Shown: positions 19,863-30,025, counted from the first letter of the stretch. The stretch: 64,000 nucleotides of DNA from Limnomonas spitsbergensis (GCA_037349105.1 JAYJMM010000068.1:867001-931000), one strand, 5' to 3'. The notes: generated from the sequence alone by a model not told the origin. Program-made: numbers and translations.

Positions 19863-20621
19863 ATGGGGGGCCTGACCGCCATGGACTCCAGTCAAGGGCC
19901 AGGAGAGCAACAGCAGAGGAGCCAGGGGGAGCCGCATGCGGGGCGTGGCAGAAGGGATAGGCCCGGCCAGTGGGAGGCCATGCTGAGGCTGGACGGGCCA
20001 GGAGCCGCCACCGGACAGAACGGCACCCAGCCCGCCCGACAGGAAGGAAGAGCCAAGGGAGTAACATGGGCGGAACAAGCAGCCGCTCTGACCACCAGCA
20101 CCCATGGAACTGGGGGCGCTCCCAAGGCGTGCTTCCAATGTGGCAACATGGACAACCTGGCAAGGGAGTGCATGACGCCCAGGGCCAGGGATGAGCGCCG
20201 CTCAGCACCCCTGGCCACGGACATCGCCACAGGCCAAGCCAGGCCGCCGCATCAGACGTACCCGCTGCCGCCGAAGCCGCAAGGACAGACAGCAGGCAGA
20301 CCATATGACAAGAACCAAGGCAGCAGGCAATTCCCAAGACAGCAGCAGGGACAGGCGGGGCATGGCCAACAAGCGGCCCACATGTCCCACCTCACCGGCC
20401 CTTCAGAAATAGCGAAACCAGAAGGGTGGCACCAGACGGTTGCTGAAATGCTGAGCGAGTCGGTGGCATTGATGACGCAGGTTGGGTTGGCATCCAGGCC
20501 AGAGGCATACAAGCAGGCAGCGCACAACGCCAGACCCCGGTCCTTCAGACCCTCGTCTAACAGTGAAGAGGAACCCGAATCACCTGTTATTGAACACGCT
20601 CCACACATGTCCCGCACCTGA
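19863..20621 (+). CDS. Gag nucleocapsid ORF, unit 5
   Basis: 252 residues with the CCNC knuckle and the HQTV allele. One private synonymous change in the GQARPP stretch. The second knuckle is one frame forward. Confidence 0.65.
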   Translation: MGGLTAMDSSQGPGEQQQRSQGEPHAGRGRRDRPGQWEAMLRLDGPGAATGQNGTQPARQEGRAKGVTWAEQAAALTTSTHGTGGAPKACFQCGNMDNLARECMTPRARDERRSAPLATDIATGQARPPHQTYPLPPKPQGQTAGRPYDKNQGSRQFPRQQQGQAGHGQQAAHMSHLTGPSEIAKPEGWHQTVAEMLSESVALMTQVGLASRPEAYKQAAHNARPRSFRPSSNSEEEPESPVIEHAPHMSRT

Positions 20622-20636
20622 AAAGAGGGCAAGCCG

Positions 20637-21680
20637 GTGTGCCATCTGCTGTCAGCTGGGACACCGGGCCGAGGCATGCCCTGCGCACTCGAGATGGTGC
20701 TCAGGGCAGGAATCCCGGGCATACAGTACCTGTACGCAGCCACCAATGCTACAGTGCGGGAGATTGCAGGAGGCCGGTTAGTACAGGTGCACATGCAGTT
20801 CCTGGTGCTCCTCCCCGCGACTGCCTTTGAGGGGGCATTCAGGACGTTGCCCCAGGATGTGTACGCCATTACTACCCAGCACTTCATAGAGGTAGGGTCC
20901 CAAGAGGGTCGCCATTGGTTTATGGTGGCAGGTTGGGAATGCCACGACCTCTCGGCAGCGGGCAAGGGCAAGAGGCTTGAGGGGGACATAAGCAAGTCCT
21001 TCTACCCGTTGATCAAGTTGCTAGGCACTTTGCAAATCCTGCAACAGGCCAGACCGCCTGCATACCTGATTGAGAATGTCGCCATGCAGTTGAACCAGAG
21101 GAGTGAGAAGGCCAGTATAGATGCGTTCAGTGATGTGTGCAGAATCCTGGGCAGACGAGCACTGTTTGATGCGGCACAGGTGGGCTCATATGCTCACCGC
21201 ACGCGCAACTATTGGGGCAATTTGGCCCCAGCCGCAGACATTGAGCATGTTATCCAGGAATCACAGAGGCCACACGATGGGATAGTGGACGACATCCTGG
21301 ACGAGTGTAGCAGGGCCCAGGTTGTGATTTGCCCAGATAACGGCGGGTGCCGCATCAATGTGCCAGGGCAGCCAAGGAGGGCGCTGCCTTGCCTCATGGC
21401 CACACCATCATCATACGCCTTCAAGAACGGGCAGATCGGGCTGGGGTTCAGGCCCATGGGGGATCTGCAGGAGCCCAACGCCAATGAAAGGGAGAGGGCC
21501 GTGGGGTATGCTGTAGGGTCCACACTACCCCGCCCAGACTTTCCTGAGGGCGATAGGAGGGCAGCTTTAGGCAGGTGCATGGACGCTTGGGCCCTAGAGG
21601 CCCAGCTCAACGTGGCACTCGAGGTGGCCAAAATCACCCCAGGAGAAGTGACTCGCAGGGCCCGCTTACCCGGCCCATAA
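20637..21680 (+). CDS. DNA cytosine-5 methyltransferase, unit 5, lacking motif I
   Basis: 347 residues. Two private changes: GSQEGRH (Ala to Ser), eight residues before the catalytic WEC, and DECSRAQ (Gly to Cys). Motifs IV, VI, VIII and X intact; motif I truncated by the shared deletion. Confidence 0.85.
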   Translation: MCHLLSAGTPGRGMPCALEMVLRAGIPGIQYLYAATNATVREIAGGRLVQVHMQFLVLLPATAFEGAFRTLPQDVYAITTQHFIEVGSQEGRHWFMVAGWECHDLSAAGKGKRLEGDISKSFYPLIKLLGTLQILQQARPPAYLIENVAMQLNQRSEKASIDAFSDVCRILGRRALFDAAQVGSYAHRTRNYWGNLAPAADIEHVIQESQRPHDGIVDDILDECSRAQVVICPDNGGCRINVPGQPRRALPCLMATPSSYAFKNGQIGLGFRPMGDLQEPNANERERAVGYAVGSTLPRPDFPEGDRRAALGRCMDAWALEAQLNVALEVAKITPGEVTRRARLPGP

Positions 21681-21858
21681 TGTGACCCCGCTATCGGAAT
21701 GGCCCTGAAGTCCACACACGTCGCCGTTGCCACCACAGGCAAAGCATGCTCAGGCGAAGGGGAGGTGGCAGCGACGTACCGGCAATGCCTGGGAGAGTCT
21801 GCAGCGGCCGACTGGGCGGATGCCGCTCAGGAATCAGGTGGGCAGCCAGGGTCGTGAG

Positions 21859-22716
21859 TCGAGCCCGCAGACTCCAACGACGAAGATACGGGGGAGGTTG
21901 CGAACCCACCCGGGTGTGCAGCGGGACCAGCAGCCCAGGTGGATGTGTGGATGGACAAGCCAGTATTGCAGTATCTCCGCCAGAAAGTGCATGCCCCAGG
22001 GGCTGAGCCAGGGGAGCAAACCAGGGTGCAGCGTAGGGCAGCACCGTTCCTGTGGGAGCCTGAGAGAGGGGGAGTGCTGATGCGGCTCATGCCAGATGGG
22101 AGACGATGCGTTGTACCCAGACCCGAGGACAGGCTAGCTGTCATCAGGGAAGCGCATGCTAGCACTGGCCATTTTGGCAGCCACCGCACGGCCTTCATGG
22201 TCATGCGGCAGCACTGGTGGCGGGGACTCAGGGCAGCAGTCAGGATGGTAGTTCAGGAATGCGGAGTGTGCGACAGGGCCAGGGCGTCCACATTTAACCA
22301 TACGCAGCCCAACATGCACCCCATACCGATCGAGGGTTTATTTTTCCGATGGGGGGTGGACCTTTGCGGGCCTTTCACAACCACACCTAGGGGCAACCGG
22401 TATGTCATGGTGTGTGTCGAGCACTACTCCAAGTGGGTTGAGTTGATCCCTATCCCCAGCAAGGCGTCAGATGTGACGGCCTTGGCGTTCTTCCAAAACG
22501 TGATCGGTTTGGGGGGTGTGCAGAGGTGGTCACCGACCAGGGAACTGAGTTCCAGGGGGAGTTCCAGGACATGTTACTGGATTGCTTCATTGACCACCGC
22601 ACCACCACCGCCAACCACCCCCAGGCAGACGGGCTGTCAGAAAGGGCCGTCAAGACCCTCAAGACTGAATTGCGCAAGTGCTGCGGGGACGGGAGCGACG
22701 ACGACTCATGGGACAA
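21859..22716 (+). pseudogene. Integrase core, unit 5, frameshifted
   Basis: The zinc site and first catalytic Asp are read in one frame. A 4-bp deletion near 22,507 (the gcac of gatcgcacgg is missing) shifts the frame before the second Asp. The second Asp and the Glu are read from 22,526 in another frame. Extra substitutions here (ANHPQ, RAVKTL, GDGSDDDSWD) set this segment apart from units 1-4. Confidence 0.85.
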
Positions 22717-22850
22717 GATGGTCCCGTAGGTGGCACTAGGCTTCAGGTGCTTGCCTCAGCAGGCCACGCGCATGGCACCGTACGAGTTGTTGTTCGGGCA
22801 GAAGCCAGTGTTCCCCTCCAAGGTGGGAGCAGACCTGTGGAGCACGAGTG
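22717..22850 (+). pseudogene. Integrase C-terminal continuation, broken
   Basis: The sequence continues as normal gypsy integrase: a TAG at 22,727-22,729, then VALGFRCLPQQATRMAPYELLFGQKPVFP in the same frame, split here for clarity as VALGFRCLPQQ and MAPYELLFGQKPV. A frameshift near 22,840 moves the reading to the frame of the next feature. This shows what units 1-4 have lost at the integrase-gag join. Confidence 0.8.
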
Positions 22851-23669
22851 GCTACGGTGGAGGAGGCAGCAGACCTGCTCATCACCAGGGTGGCCAGGAT
22901 CAAGGAGGCCCTCCCGGTCGCGGGCGAGCATCTCAAAATTGCACAGCACAGGGACAAGCTGCGCTACGCCAGGATCCGCGGCGGGGGGTATGTCCCTCAG
23001 GCCAGGCGGTTCGCTGTTGGGGACTACGTGTACGTCAAGTACGCATCCGAGCGCCGCAGCCTCGACCCCAAGGCCAGGCCGGAGATCCTACGTGTGCAAC
23101 GGCTGGGGGAGACGGGAGCCCTGGTGCTGGAGGGGGCAGACGGCATGACAGTAACAGAAAACGCTGTCAACTGCTCCCCATGCCATCTCCCCAACCTGAG
23201 AGGTAAGGTAGACTTCGGCACCACCAGGCCAAACATCAGCCTGTCATGTGAGGTCTGCCGCCTACCTGATCGAGAGGAAGTCATGCTCATGTGTGACGCA
23301 TGCAACACCGGCTGGCACATGGACTGCCTGACACCAGCGTTGCCAGCAATACCCGAGGGAGATTGGGTCTGCCCTAGGTGCAAGCCAGGGCCGAGGGCCG
23401 AGGCAGCCCGCCCAGAAGGGGAGCCAGCCGCAGCAGTGGTGTCCGGCCCAACGCGCCTAGACGGAGCAGCGACCAGGGAAGCCAGGGCAGCAGCCAGGGC
23501 AACCATGGAGGCTGGGGCAATGGACATGCCTCAGGTAGAAGTCATGGCCACCAACCCAGCAACAAGACAGCTGGAGCGGGGCATAGCCAGGCCCATGGCG
23601 AACGGTTTGTACGACATCTCGGATTCAGCCGCCAAGGGGCAAACAGCCAGGAAGGGCGAGGGAGGATAG
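22848..23669 (+). CDS. Integrase C-terminal domain plus PHD finger
   Basis: 273-residue open frame. The first part (RDKLRYARIRGGGY.., then FAVGDYVYVKYASERRS and the PEILRVQRLGETGALVLEG block) is the GPF/Y-like C-terminal integrase domain. It is followed at about 23,240-23,395 by a complete C4HC3 PHD finger: CEVC, MCDAC, WHMDC, WVCPRC, with the usual Trp before the last pair. A PHD finger commonly reads histone H3 tails, so by analogy with integrase chromodomains it may steer insertion to particular chromatin. The tail is Ala/Arg-rich. Only one copy exists in the array. Confidence 0.85.
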   Translation: MATVEEAADLLITRVARIKEALPVAGEHLKIAQHRDKLRYARIRGGGYVPQARRFAVGDYVYVKYASERRSLDPKARPEILRVQRLGETGALVLEGADGMTVTENAVNCSPCHLPNLRGKVDFGTTRPNISLSCEVCRLPDREEVMLMCDACNTGWHMDCLTPALPAIPEGDWVCPRCKPGPRAEAARPEGEPAAAVVSGPTRLDGAATREARAAARATMEAGAMDMPQVEVMATNPATRQLERGIARPMANGLYDISDSAAKGQTARKGEGG

Positions 23670-24682
23670 GAAACCCCGTGAACGGCTGGACGTGCTGAGC
23701 ACTTGACGAGCCCCACGCCATACGTGGACGAACGAGCCGGTGCCGGCCCTATAGGAACACCTCCCGGGGCGGCATGACCAGCACAAGTAAACAGCAGGCA
23801 ATGGGCCGACGGCCAGCTAGGCATAGCCTAGTACGCAAGCAATTTTGTTTCCGCAATGAACCATAGCAGCAAGAGCAGTGAGCCAATGGGGTACATAAGG
23901 ATGACGATTACGGCGCTGAGTAAAAGTAGTAGGCATGTATGACATTTACCTCTTGAAGTAGATATTACCGCATGGCCAGCCAGCGGGTGGACTAGGTTAG
24001 AATAAGCCACCGTTGCTACTACACACATCTCCTGTGGGTTAGGGGCCAGGTGTTAACGGCGCAGTGGGGCGAGAGCAGCGGGTGGTCTATTTTCTGTCTG
24101 ACTTTCTGGATGAATTTCTTTGGATAAAACCCTTACCAGCGATAGGATCCAGAAGATTGGATTCAGATGGCTCTCTGAATTTAACCAGGCATGACTCTGA
24201 CGGCGGGTTACCGGATTCTTTTGCGCCCTGATCAGGCCAGGGAGCAATCGGGAGTAGCCCAAGGGTCGTTTTAGGGTGTGTGCCGAGCGTTGAAGAACCT
24301 AGGGTTAGCCACGAGATTATGTGAATTTCTTTTCTTCAGACTGTCTAGTTGCAGGCAGATGTTAGGGAGCTTCAAGTTTCTGTATGTACATATCTTTACA
24401 AATTTCTCTTTCAAGTACCACCCCTAGTCCGGCTCCCCACGCATGCCCAAAGGGCTTAACGTTGGGAGCGGGGGGCGAGTAAAATAGGGGCGGTACCCAC
24501 GAGTCAGGGGCGCCCGGGCAGGCCAACTAGTGAGGACTTTCCACTTAGGGCTGTCTTGCTACCAGTACTCTGTACCAGTTAACCCCCTTTACAGCCCTCG
24601 TATCTCTGTAACGTAGTACAAGGAGCCTTTGTGTACGGTGATGTACCGTAGTTGTGAGTAGAGGGAGCCTGTCTAAGGCGAC
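23670..24682 (+). other. 3' flank of the retroelement, probable LTR, unbounded
   Basis: About 1 kb without a credible gene. A G-rich run near 24,467-24,477 (gagcggggggcg) could be a polypurine tract, and an LTR may follow it. No second copy of this sequence is present in the window, including upstream of the related element at 61 kb, so the LTR ends cannot be placed. Confidence 0.35.
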
Positions 24683-25277
24683 ATGGCCAGCTTTTACCAT
24701 AATGGCACGGCTACTGCTTTATGGTGCGACAAGTGGCATCCCGAGGTGACCCGATTCGCTCTGGATGTCACGTCTGGCTGCGGCACTAAGGCCTATGTCA
24801 ATCGGACTGAGAACTTTGTTGGAGTTGTGTTCTGCTGAAAATGCGCACACTCCAAAATTATGCTGTTTGCTGCCAAAGAACAGGATTGCTGACCTCGTGG
24901 GACATGGGTACCTGCATGGTCAGGTTTTTATGTTTTATCCCCAAGTGACATCCAAGCCCCCTGTCATGTTGAGTGCATGTCTAGGTACCGCAACTTTAAC
25001 AGCTTGAAAGCTGGCTGGGACGACCCTGCTATGTTTGAGGGCATGCTTACAACTATCCAAGCTAGGCGACCGATCAAGAGCTTCATGGCATTTTATCCTT
25101 TGATATTATGAAAATCGCATCGGGACTGGTATGACCTGATATCGGGGGAGCTGGCTGGCTGGACCCAGCGCCACCTTTCGGATGAATATGAAGGTATCAA
25201 GGACCTAATGGAGGAAAGCGAAGACCTCAAGCCAGCTATGAAGATGCTGAGCGCGCTCATGGCAACCCAGGCCATGC
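24683..25277 (+). pseudogene. Unrecognised coding frame interrupted only by TGA
   Basis: From ATG 24,683 (MASFYHNGTATALWCDKWH) one frame continues for 198 codons with just three stops, all TGA (24,836, 24,890, 25,109). It ends near a possible splice donor (ATGCAG/GTGATA at 25,277). The second half looks protein-like and charged (RDWYDLISGELAGWTQRHL, DLMEESEDLKPAMKML). I do not recognise the family. It could be a decayed transposon or host gene next to the retroelement. Confidence 0.4.
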
Positions 25278-25491
25278 AGGTGATACATGACTTGATTTAT
25301 GTATCGTGTCCCTTCACCACTTCCTTCACATATCCACAGACCAGGACCTCCCAACGTTTCTGATAAATGTTTAATACATTGTTTGCTGTTCGTTTTCATT
25401 TGGTTACCTGTCGAGGACCCTGCAGCAAAGCCGGGCGGCACCCATCATAAATGCCATTTCCCCTTGGCCTTCTTCTTCACGAATGGCATTA

Positions 25492-27096
25492 GAGGCGATT
25501 CACACCAGGCGGATTCGCGCCCCAACCCCGGGGTTGGTCGCGAAAGTGATCGGGGTTCAGTTGGCCCAACCCCCGAGGTTGGGACAGGATTTGCACGCGA
25601 ACTGAATCAGGGGTGTGACCCCCGGATTCAGTTCGCGAGCGAATCCAACCCCGGGGTTGGCAACATTCGACTTCGCTCCCATGTGATGTGTCTCATGTCT
25701 CCCCTCCCCGTATTATCTTATCCCTCGCGACTGACAGCATGGACGATACGCCCCCTGACACGCAAAACGCCGGCGCCAGAAGTATCAAAACGTTATGTCC
25801 GTCGAGACGAGACAGAACAAGATGTAGCCAGGAACACACACCTACACACCTACTGAAAGGGATCTAAGTTCTGGCTGACTGGTATGGACACAGAGAGCCG
25901 GAATCAGAGACGTTCGAAGGGGCGGGGGTTCAGAGGTGTTCAAGAGATTACAAAGGGTGGCACTCTAGTTCGTCAGGCTAGGGCAAGGAGAATGACAGTG
26001 GTGGCACACTAGTTCGTAAGACTAGGGCAAGGAGAATGACAGTGGTGGCACACTAGTTCGTAAGACTAGGGCAAGAAGAATGACAGTGGTGGCACACTAG
26101 TTCGTAAGACTAGGGCAAAGAAAAAGGCAGAAAGCCTATTATAAATAGAGAGACACGAGAGGGTTCAACTGTCGTAGGAAGATCAACGTTCAACTTCTAA
26201 CTACCGAAGGAAAGTCTAGTCGACAGGTTAACTAACATATCGAACGACCAGGAAGGGTGAAACCCTTCATTACACCTACGCCTGAGCTATGTAAATCAAC
26301 GGTAGATCCACACGCATGTGTATATGCGCGCCACTTCTCGATGCCTATCAGTGGCTATCAGCATTTGTGCGGTGGCGATACCTACTCCGTTTGGACCTCG
26401 TATCGGATCCCTGATGACGCACCTGCCTCAGATGTGACAGCCGATGTCATGTACCGAGGGGTGTGAGTGTGTGACACGGTGAAAAGAAGAATCCCTCAAG
26501 CAAAAGTTCCGAGCAAGACATCCACATGCAAGATGTTTGAAGTTCTACTTGTCGAAGCTTACCGATCCCATCACAGTCCGTCGAGGACATTTGAAGAACA
26601 TGACAGCGAGAATGTCCAAGAAACGAAGTGACGTCATGATCTTACACGTAAACTAGTCGCACCTCTTGTCACGACCGCGGTCCATCCCACAGTTTGAGGG
26701 TGAGCCCATTCCACCACTAGAGGGTACGCCTATTGCAACCTTTCCCGAGGAATGTCATCGCCACGGATGCTATGTACGTAGTGGTATATCAACAAAAACA
26801 CAATGAGGAACACCAGCACATTCGCACGCAACACCTGATAGAAACCTCAAGCAAAACAAAGCGTACACCCATGTGCACACACCACCTAACTACCCTTCAA
26901 ACAGGCCGTTGCACCAAAGAAGCCATGCGGAGGAATCACCAAACCGCAGTCATGGCATCTTGAAAGTGACAGGATTCCATTTTCGCAATTTTTGTGGTGT
27001 GAATGGGGCGATTAGTCGTCGGGGTTGAGATCACGAAGTGACCGGGGTTGGAAAAAACCAACCCCGGGGTTGAGTTCGTCTGGTGTGAATCGCCTC
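25492..27096. mobile_element. PIF/Harbinger-like non-autonomous element, TSD TTA
   Basis: A 1,605-bp element with perfect 17-bp terminal inverted repeats GAGGCGATTCACACCAG, flanked by TTA at 25,489-25,491 and 27,097-27,099. Just inside each end is a second inverted motif, CCAACCCCGGGGTTGG. TTA target duplications are the PIF/Harbinger hallmark. No transposase is seen inside. The interior holds a 44-bp minisatellite and short frames without recognisable function. Confidence 0.8.
25957..26125 (+). repeat. 44-bp minisatellite (about 4 copies)
   Basis: The unit gtggcacactagttcgtaag... repeats at 26,001, 26,045 and 26,089, with a more diverged copy from about 25,957. It lies inside the Harbinger-like element. 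Confidence 0.9.
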
Positions 27097-27594
27097 TTAG
27101 AGCGGATTCACACCTGATTCACATCTATTGGTTTCTCATGGTTTCGCGTGGTTTCGCGTGGTTTCAGTTCGATTCAGTTCGACGAAACCACGCCAACTGA
27201 AACCGGCCTCGGACGACCAGATTCAGTTCGCTGGTTTCGCAAGGTTGGTTGGTTTCGCATAGTTTCGTCACGATTCGTCGGCATTACTCGCTGCGGTCAG
27301 CAAACCGCGCGCTGCTTTTCAAATCACGGCTTCAATTACTAAAGTTCTTTCTATATCTCCACCCACTAGTTGCCATGAAGGCTACCGCCGCCCATCAGAC
27401 GCCAACTATGAGGCAACGGCGCATCAAAAGGCCGTCTGAGAAGGCCATATCAAATGAGAAGGTAGAGCAGTATTAAAATGTGAGAATTATTAGCTTATTT
27501 CCAATCGTCCTACCTGAGGATGGGGTTGAGTAGGCTGAGGATGACATGCCATGTGCTCCAGTGATTATTTTAGCACGCTTCAGATACAGTTCAG

Positions 27595-28119
27595 CTACTC
27601 CACGGCCTTGGGCTGTGGCCCGTGGGGGCCTGGTGCAGTAAGCCCTACTACTTGGGCCACCGGCCGTAGGGCGGTCAAGGTTTGGTCCTGATTGGCCCAG
27701 TTATGGCTGCCCAATTTAGTGTCATTCCTCTGCATGCAAGGATGGCCCTTGATCAAGCAGTGAACATCGTGGAATGTCTCCTTGTCTAGCCGGATCCACT
27801 TGTTGAACATTCTACCCTTAAGCACACTACGCAACATACAGGCATCAACCATTAGAAACTCTGGGCAGCAGACACGTAGCATGGGCATAGAAACGCACCT
27901 GCCATACGATAACCATGTCCCTGGGCAAGATCCAGATCCAAGGCACCTGAAGAAGTCATCAGGTCTCTTCAGCGCCCATGCAACTCTCACAGCAGTGGTT
28001 GGCAGGTCCACAACTTCGCTCATGACAGCCCAGGCAAGGGTGAGGATCTTAGTCGAGTGATGCATGCTGCATATGAGTAAGTAAAGTAAGGGGAGCAAGA
28101 TAAGAGCATTTTGAGGCAT
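27595..28119 (-). pseudogene. Transposase-like fragment (possible Harbinger)
   Basis: 174-codon minus-strand frame. The central part (LKGRMFNKWIRLDKETFHD) resembles the region before the nuclease domain of PIF/Harbinger transposases, where W-x-RL-x-x-x-TF is common. The C-terminal end reads into a dispersed repeat (27,626-27,715), so the protein is truncated by it. No DDE residues are seen. The family call is tentative and rests on this motif plus the TTA-type ends. Confidence 0.35.
27626..27720 (+). repeat. Dispersed short repeat family R1, copy 1
   Basis: The stretch gggggcctggtgcagtaagc through ggtcaaggtttggtcctgat matches inverted copies at about 38,185-38,290 and, rearranged, 35,905-36,000. 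Shared words include gtcaaggtttggt and the gcaagccctgc/ccgtag segments. Confidence 0.7.
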
Positions 28120-28257
28120 TGTGTAATGCCTACGGTGGCAAAGTTCAGATTTTCTGATGTGAATTACTTGAGAACGCAGGTTGCGAAACCAGTCGCCAAA
28201 CTGACGAACTGAACCGAACCGAATTCGACGAACTGAACTAGGTGTGAATTGTCAGGA

Positions 28258-30025
28258 AATGATAGGCATGGGCTGAAGGTCCACGCCCGTGGGGAGGCCC
28301 GTCTCATTGCGCTGATTGTAACCTCGGCGCCTCGTGGCACAGGTGGTTGATGCGCGAGAGGTGAGGGCCAGCAACTGCGACATCACCTCCCCTTGAACCA
28401 AGTCCATGCAGTACAGCAGCGCCTTCATGCATTGATCCATCTCAGGGACACACTCTGAGCGCCCGCTCGCTTGGCTGATCACGGAGATCCCTGTTGTTGC
28501 TACATCCAGCTCCTCACGCAGCTACCTGTGCCTAGCGAGCAAGGCGTTGTACCTCGCCTTGTACTCAGGTGTTGCGAAGTCTAGCGTCTCGTCGTTATGC
28601 CACTCCACACTGCCTTTGATATTCAGCAGCTCATGCAGGTCGTTCTGGGGTGGCAGGGAAATGAACAAACTTCTGAGAAAGGGGCAAACACACTCATTGG
28701 CTAAGCAAACAAACTCATTAATCTACGACTTGGTTTCCAAATTCTAAGGCGAGTTCAAGCCATGTTTCTTCTGTATTCTTAAAGGGGACGCTATAGCCAA
28801 GTGGCTTGTAAAAGACTAGCTCGATCGGTGCTTCTCGCATTCTTTCATCAAGCTTATTATTCTTAGCATCAGTATGGCAATGGGTTTACTGGGATCTTGA
28901 ACTATTCTATGGCAGAAACTAAAAGAGAAACTAACAGAAATATGGCGTGTATGAGCCTCACCTTTGGATCCGTGCCAAGGTGCGGTGAAGAGGACTGTAG
29001 GGCTTCACGTGCTTGAACAACCCTGCCGTTTCACAGAGCCGAGATAGTGCAGAGCACTGCGCGGAGAGAAGCCAGACAACCACGTGGGTTCCGGGCTGGT
29101 CAGCTTAATATGCTCGCGCAGCGTGGTCTCACACAGGATGTTCATGTTTGCATAGAGGACAGCGCGCGCCACGTCCAAAACGCTGGGTAAGGGTGAAGGC
29201 AACATCCTCTTGATGCTGTGGTGCACCAAGTAGCGGCTGTCTCTGTAGCTGGCACCGCCATCCCAACTGTTGGGCGGATCAGACTCCCCCTCGTGCTTCA
29301 TGTTGTCACACTGCTGGTCTGCAAGGGCATTGCTGTTGCAGCGTGCATCAAGCCGACCAGCATGCTGTCTGGGAGAACAGCACCTGTCGAGAGCGTCTTG
29401 GTCATGAGTCTGAGCGCATCACATGCCCAGAAGTGGCGAGCGAGGCATCGGCTGCTTCGACAGGGCCAACCACCTGTTTCAGGCGTTTCTGGTCCTCACA
29501 GAGGCCATGATACAGGCAGCCCACCTCTACAGCCCGGGCCGCAAACAGTGCATGCCGCCGTGCTGCCCCCTCACTCCCAGCATCCCGAGCCTCCGCCTCC
29601 ACCTTCAACAAGGCCCCATCTGACAGCACATTCAGGGCCGCGTCTGAGCCCTTGTACATGACGATGAAGCACTTGTACCCGGCAGCAGCGACATGCTGGT
29701 TGCCATAGCAGCCAAAGTTGCGCCTTACGCCTTGGACATGGGTATACGCTTCCCAAGGGCAAGGCTCTTGCTGTTTGGACTTCACAAGGTGGACCCCGAG
29801 GTAACCAGTACCGCGGGTCTCCACAGCTGTTGTCAGAGGGGAACCGTTGTGATGGCCCCCATGGCCATAACAACGATTGTTGGAGGAGCCACGTCCAGAT
29901 CTAGATCCAGGTCGCCGGGAGAATCTGCTGGTAGGTACGCAGGCCAGGGTTATTCCACAGTCAACACGGAAAGAGGCACCAACGATTCGAAATCGCAGAG
30001 AGATGATGATATTGCAGCCGAGCAA
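28258..30025 (-). pseudogene. Minus-strand coding-like remnants, unrecognised
   Basis: Three protein-like frames occur on the minus strand: 29,402-30,025 (207 codons, start Ser/Arg-rich), 29,005-29,301 (KHEGESDPPNSWDGGASYRD... through LTSPEPTWLSGF) and 28,258-28,660 (NDLHELLNIKGSVEW..., one internal TAG near 28,522). Splice-like gtgagg sites lie between them. They may be exons of one decayed gene or transposon ORF. I recognise no domain. Confidence 0.3.

Larger units (their letters stand above)
18491..22716 (+). repeat. Array unit 5 (RT-deleted, 4,226 bp)
   Basis: Last unit of the array. It is 4 bp shorter because of a deletion in integrase near 22,507, and instead of joining gag it runs on into the native integrase C-terminus. 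Divergence from the other units rises sharply after about 22,500. Confidence 0.92.
1..24700 (+). mobile_element. Tandem array of a Ty3/gypsy-type retrotransposon interior carrying a DNA methyltransferase
   Basis: Five head-to-tail units of one retrotransposon interior lie here, in the order gag (capsid, zinc knuckles), RT and RNase H (unit 1 only), C5 DNA methyltransferase, integrase. The last unit runs on into the integrase C-terminus, a PHD finger and a 3' flank. Units 2-5 repeat with a period of exactly 4,230 bp and differ by scattered substitutions, so they are separate copies. No LTR lies between units; the only possible LTR is 3' of 23,670, and no second copy is present to bound it. The gypsy assignment rests on the RT motifs, on RNase H preceding integrase, and on an HHCC plus DD35E integrase. 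The right limit is approximate. Confidence 0.9.
27100..28253. mobile_element. Second Harbinger-like element, abutting the first
   Basis: It begins GAGCGGATTCACACCTGATT directly after the TTA that closes the previous element. The right end (ggtgtgaattgtc, about 28,241-28,253) is an imperfect inverted copy sharing ATTCACACCT. Subterminal repeats of ttcagttcg occur at both ends. The right TTA is not evident, so the right limit is approximate. A transposase-like fragment lies inside on the minus strand. Confidence 0.55.

Noticed and set aside
24683..25277. TGA read as a sense codon
   Set aside because: WAPL ends in TGA and other frames use TGA as stop, so a reassigned code is not supported; decay is simpler.
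25489..28253. One single transposon from 25,492 to 28,253
   Set aside because: The inner ends at 27,096 and 27,100 are complete termini around a TTA, so two elements explain the structure better.
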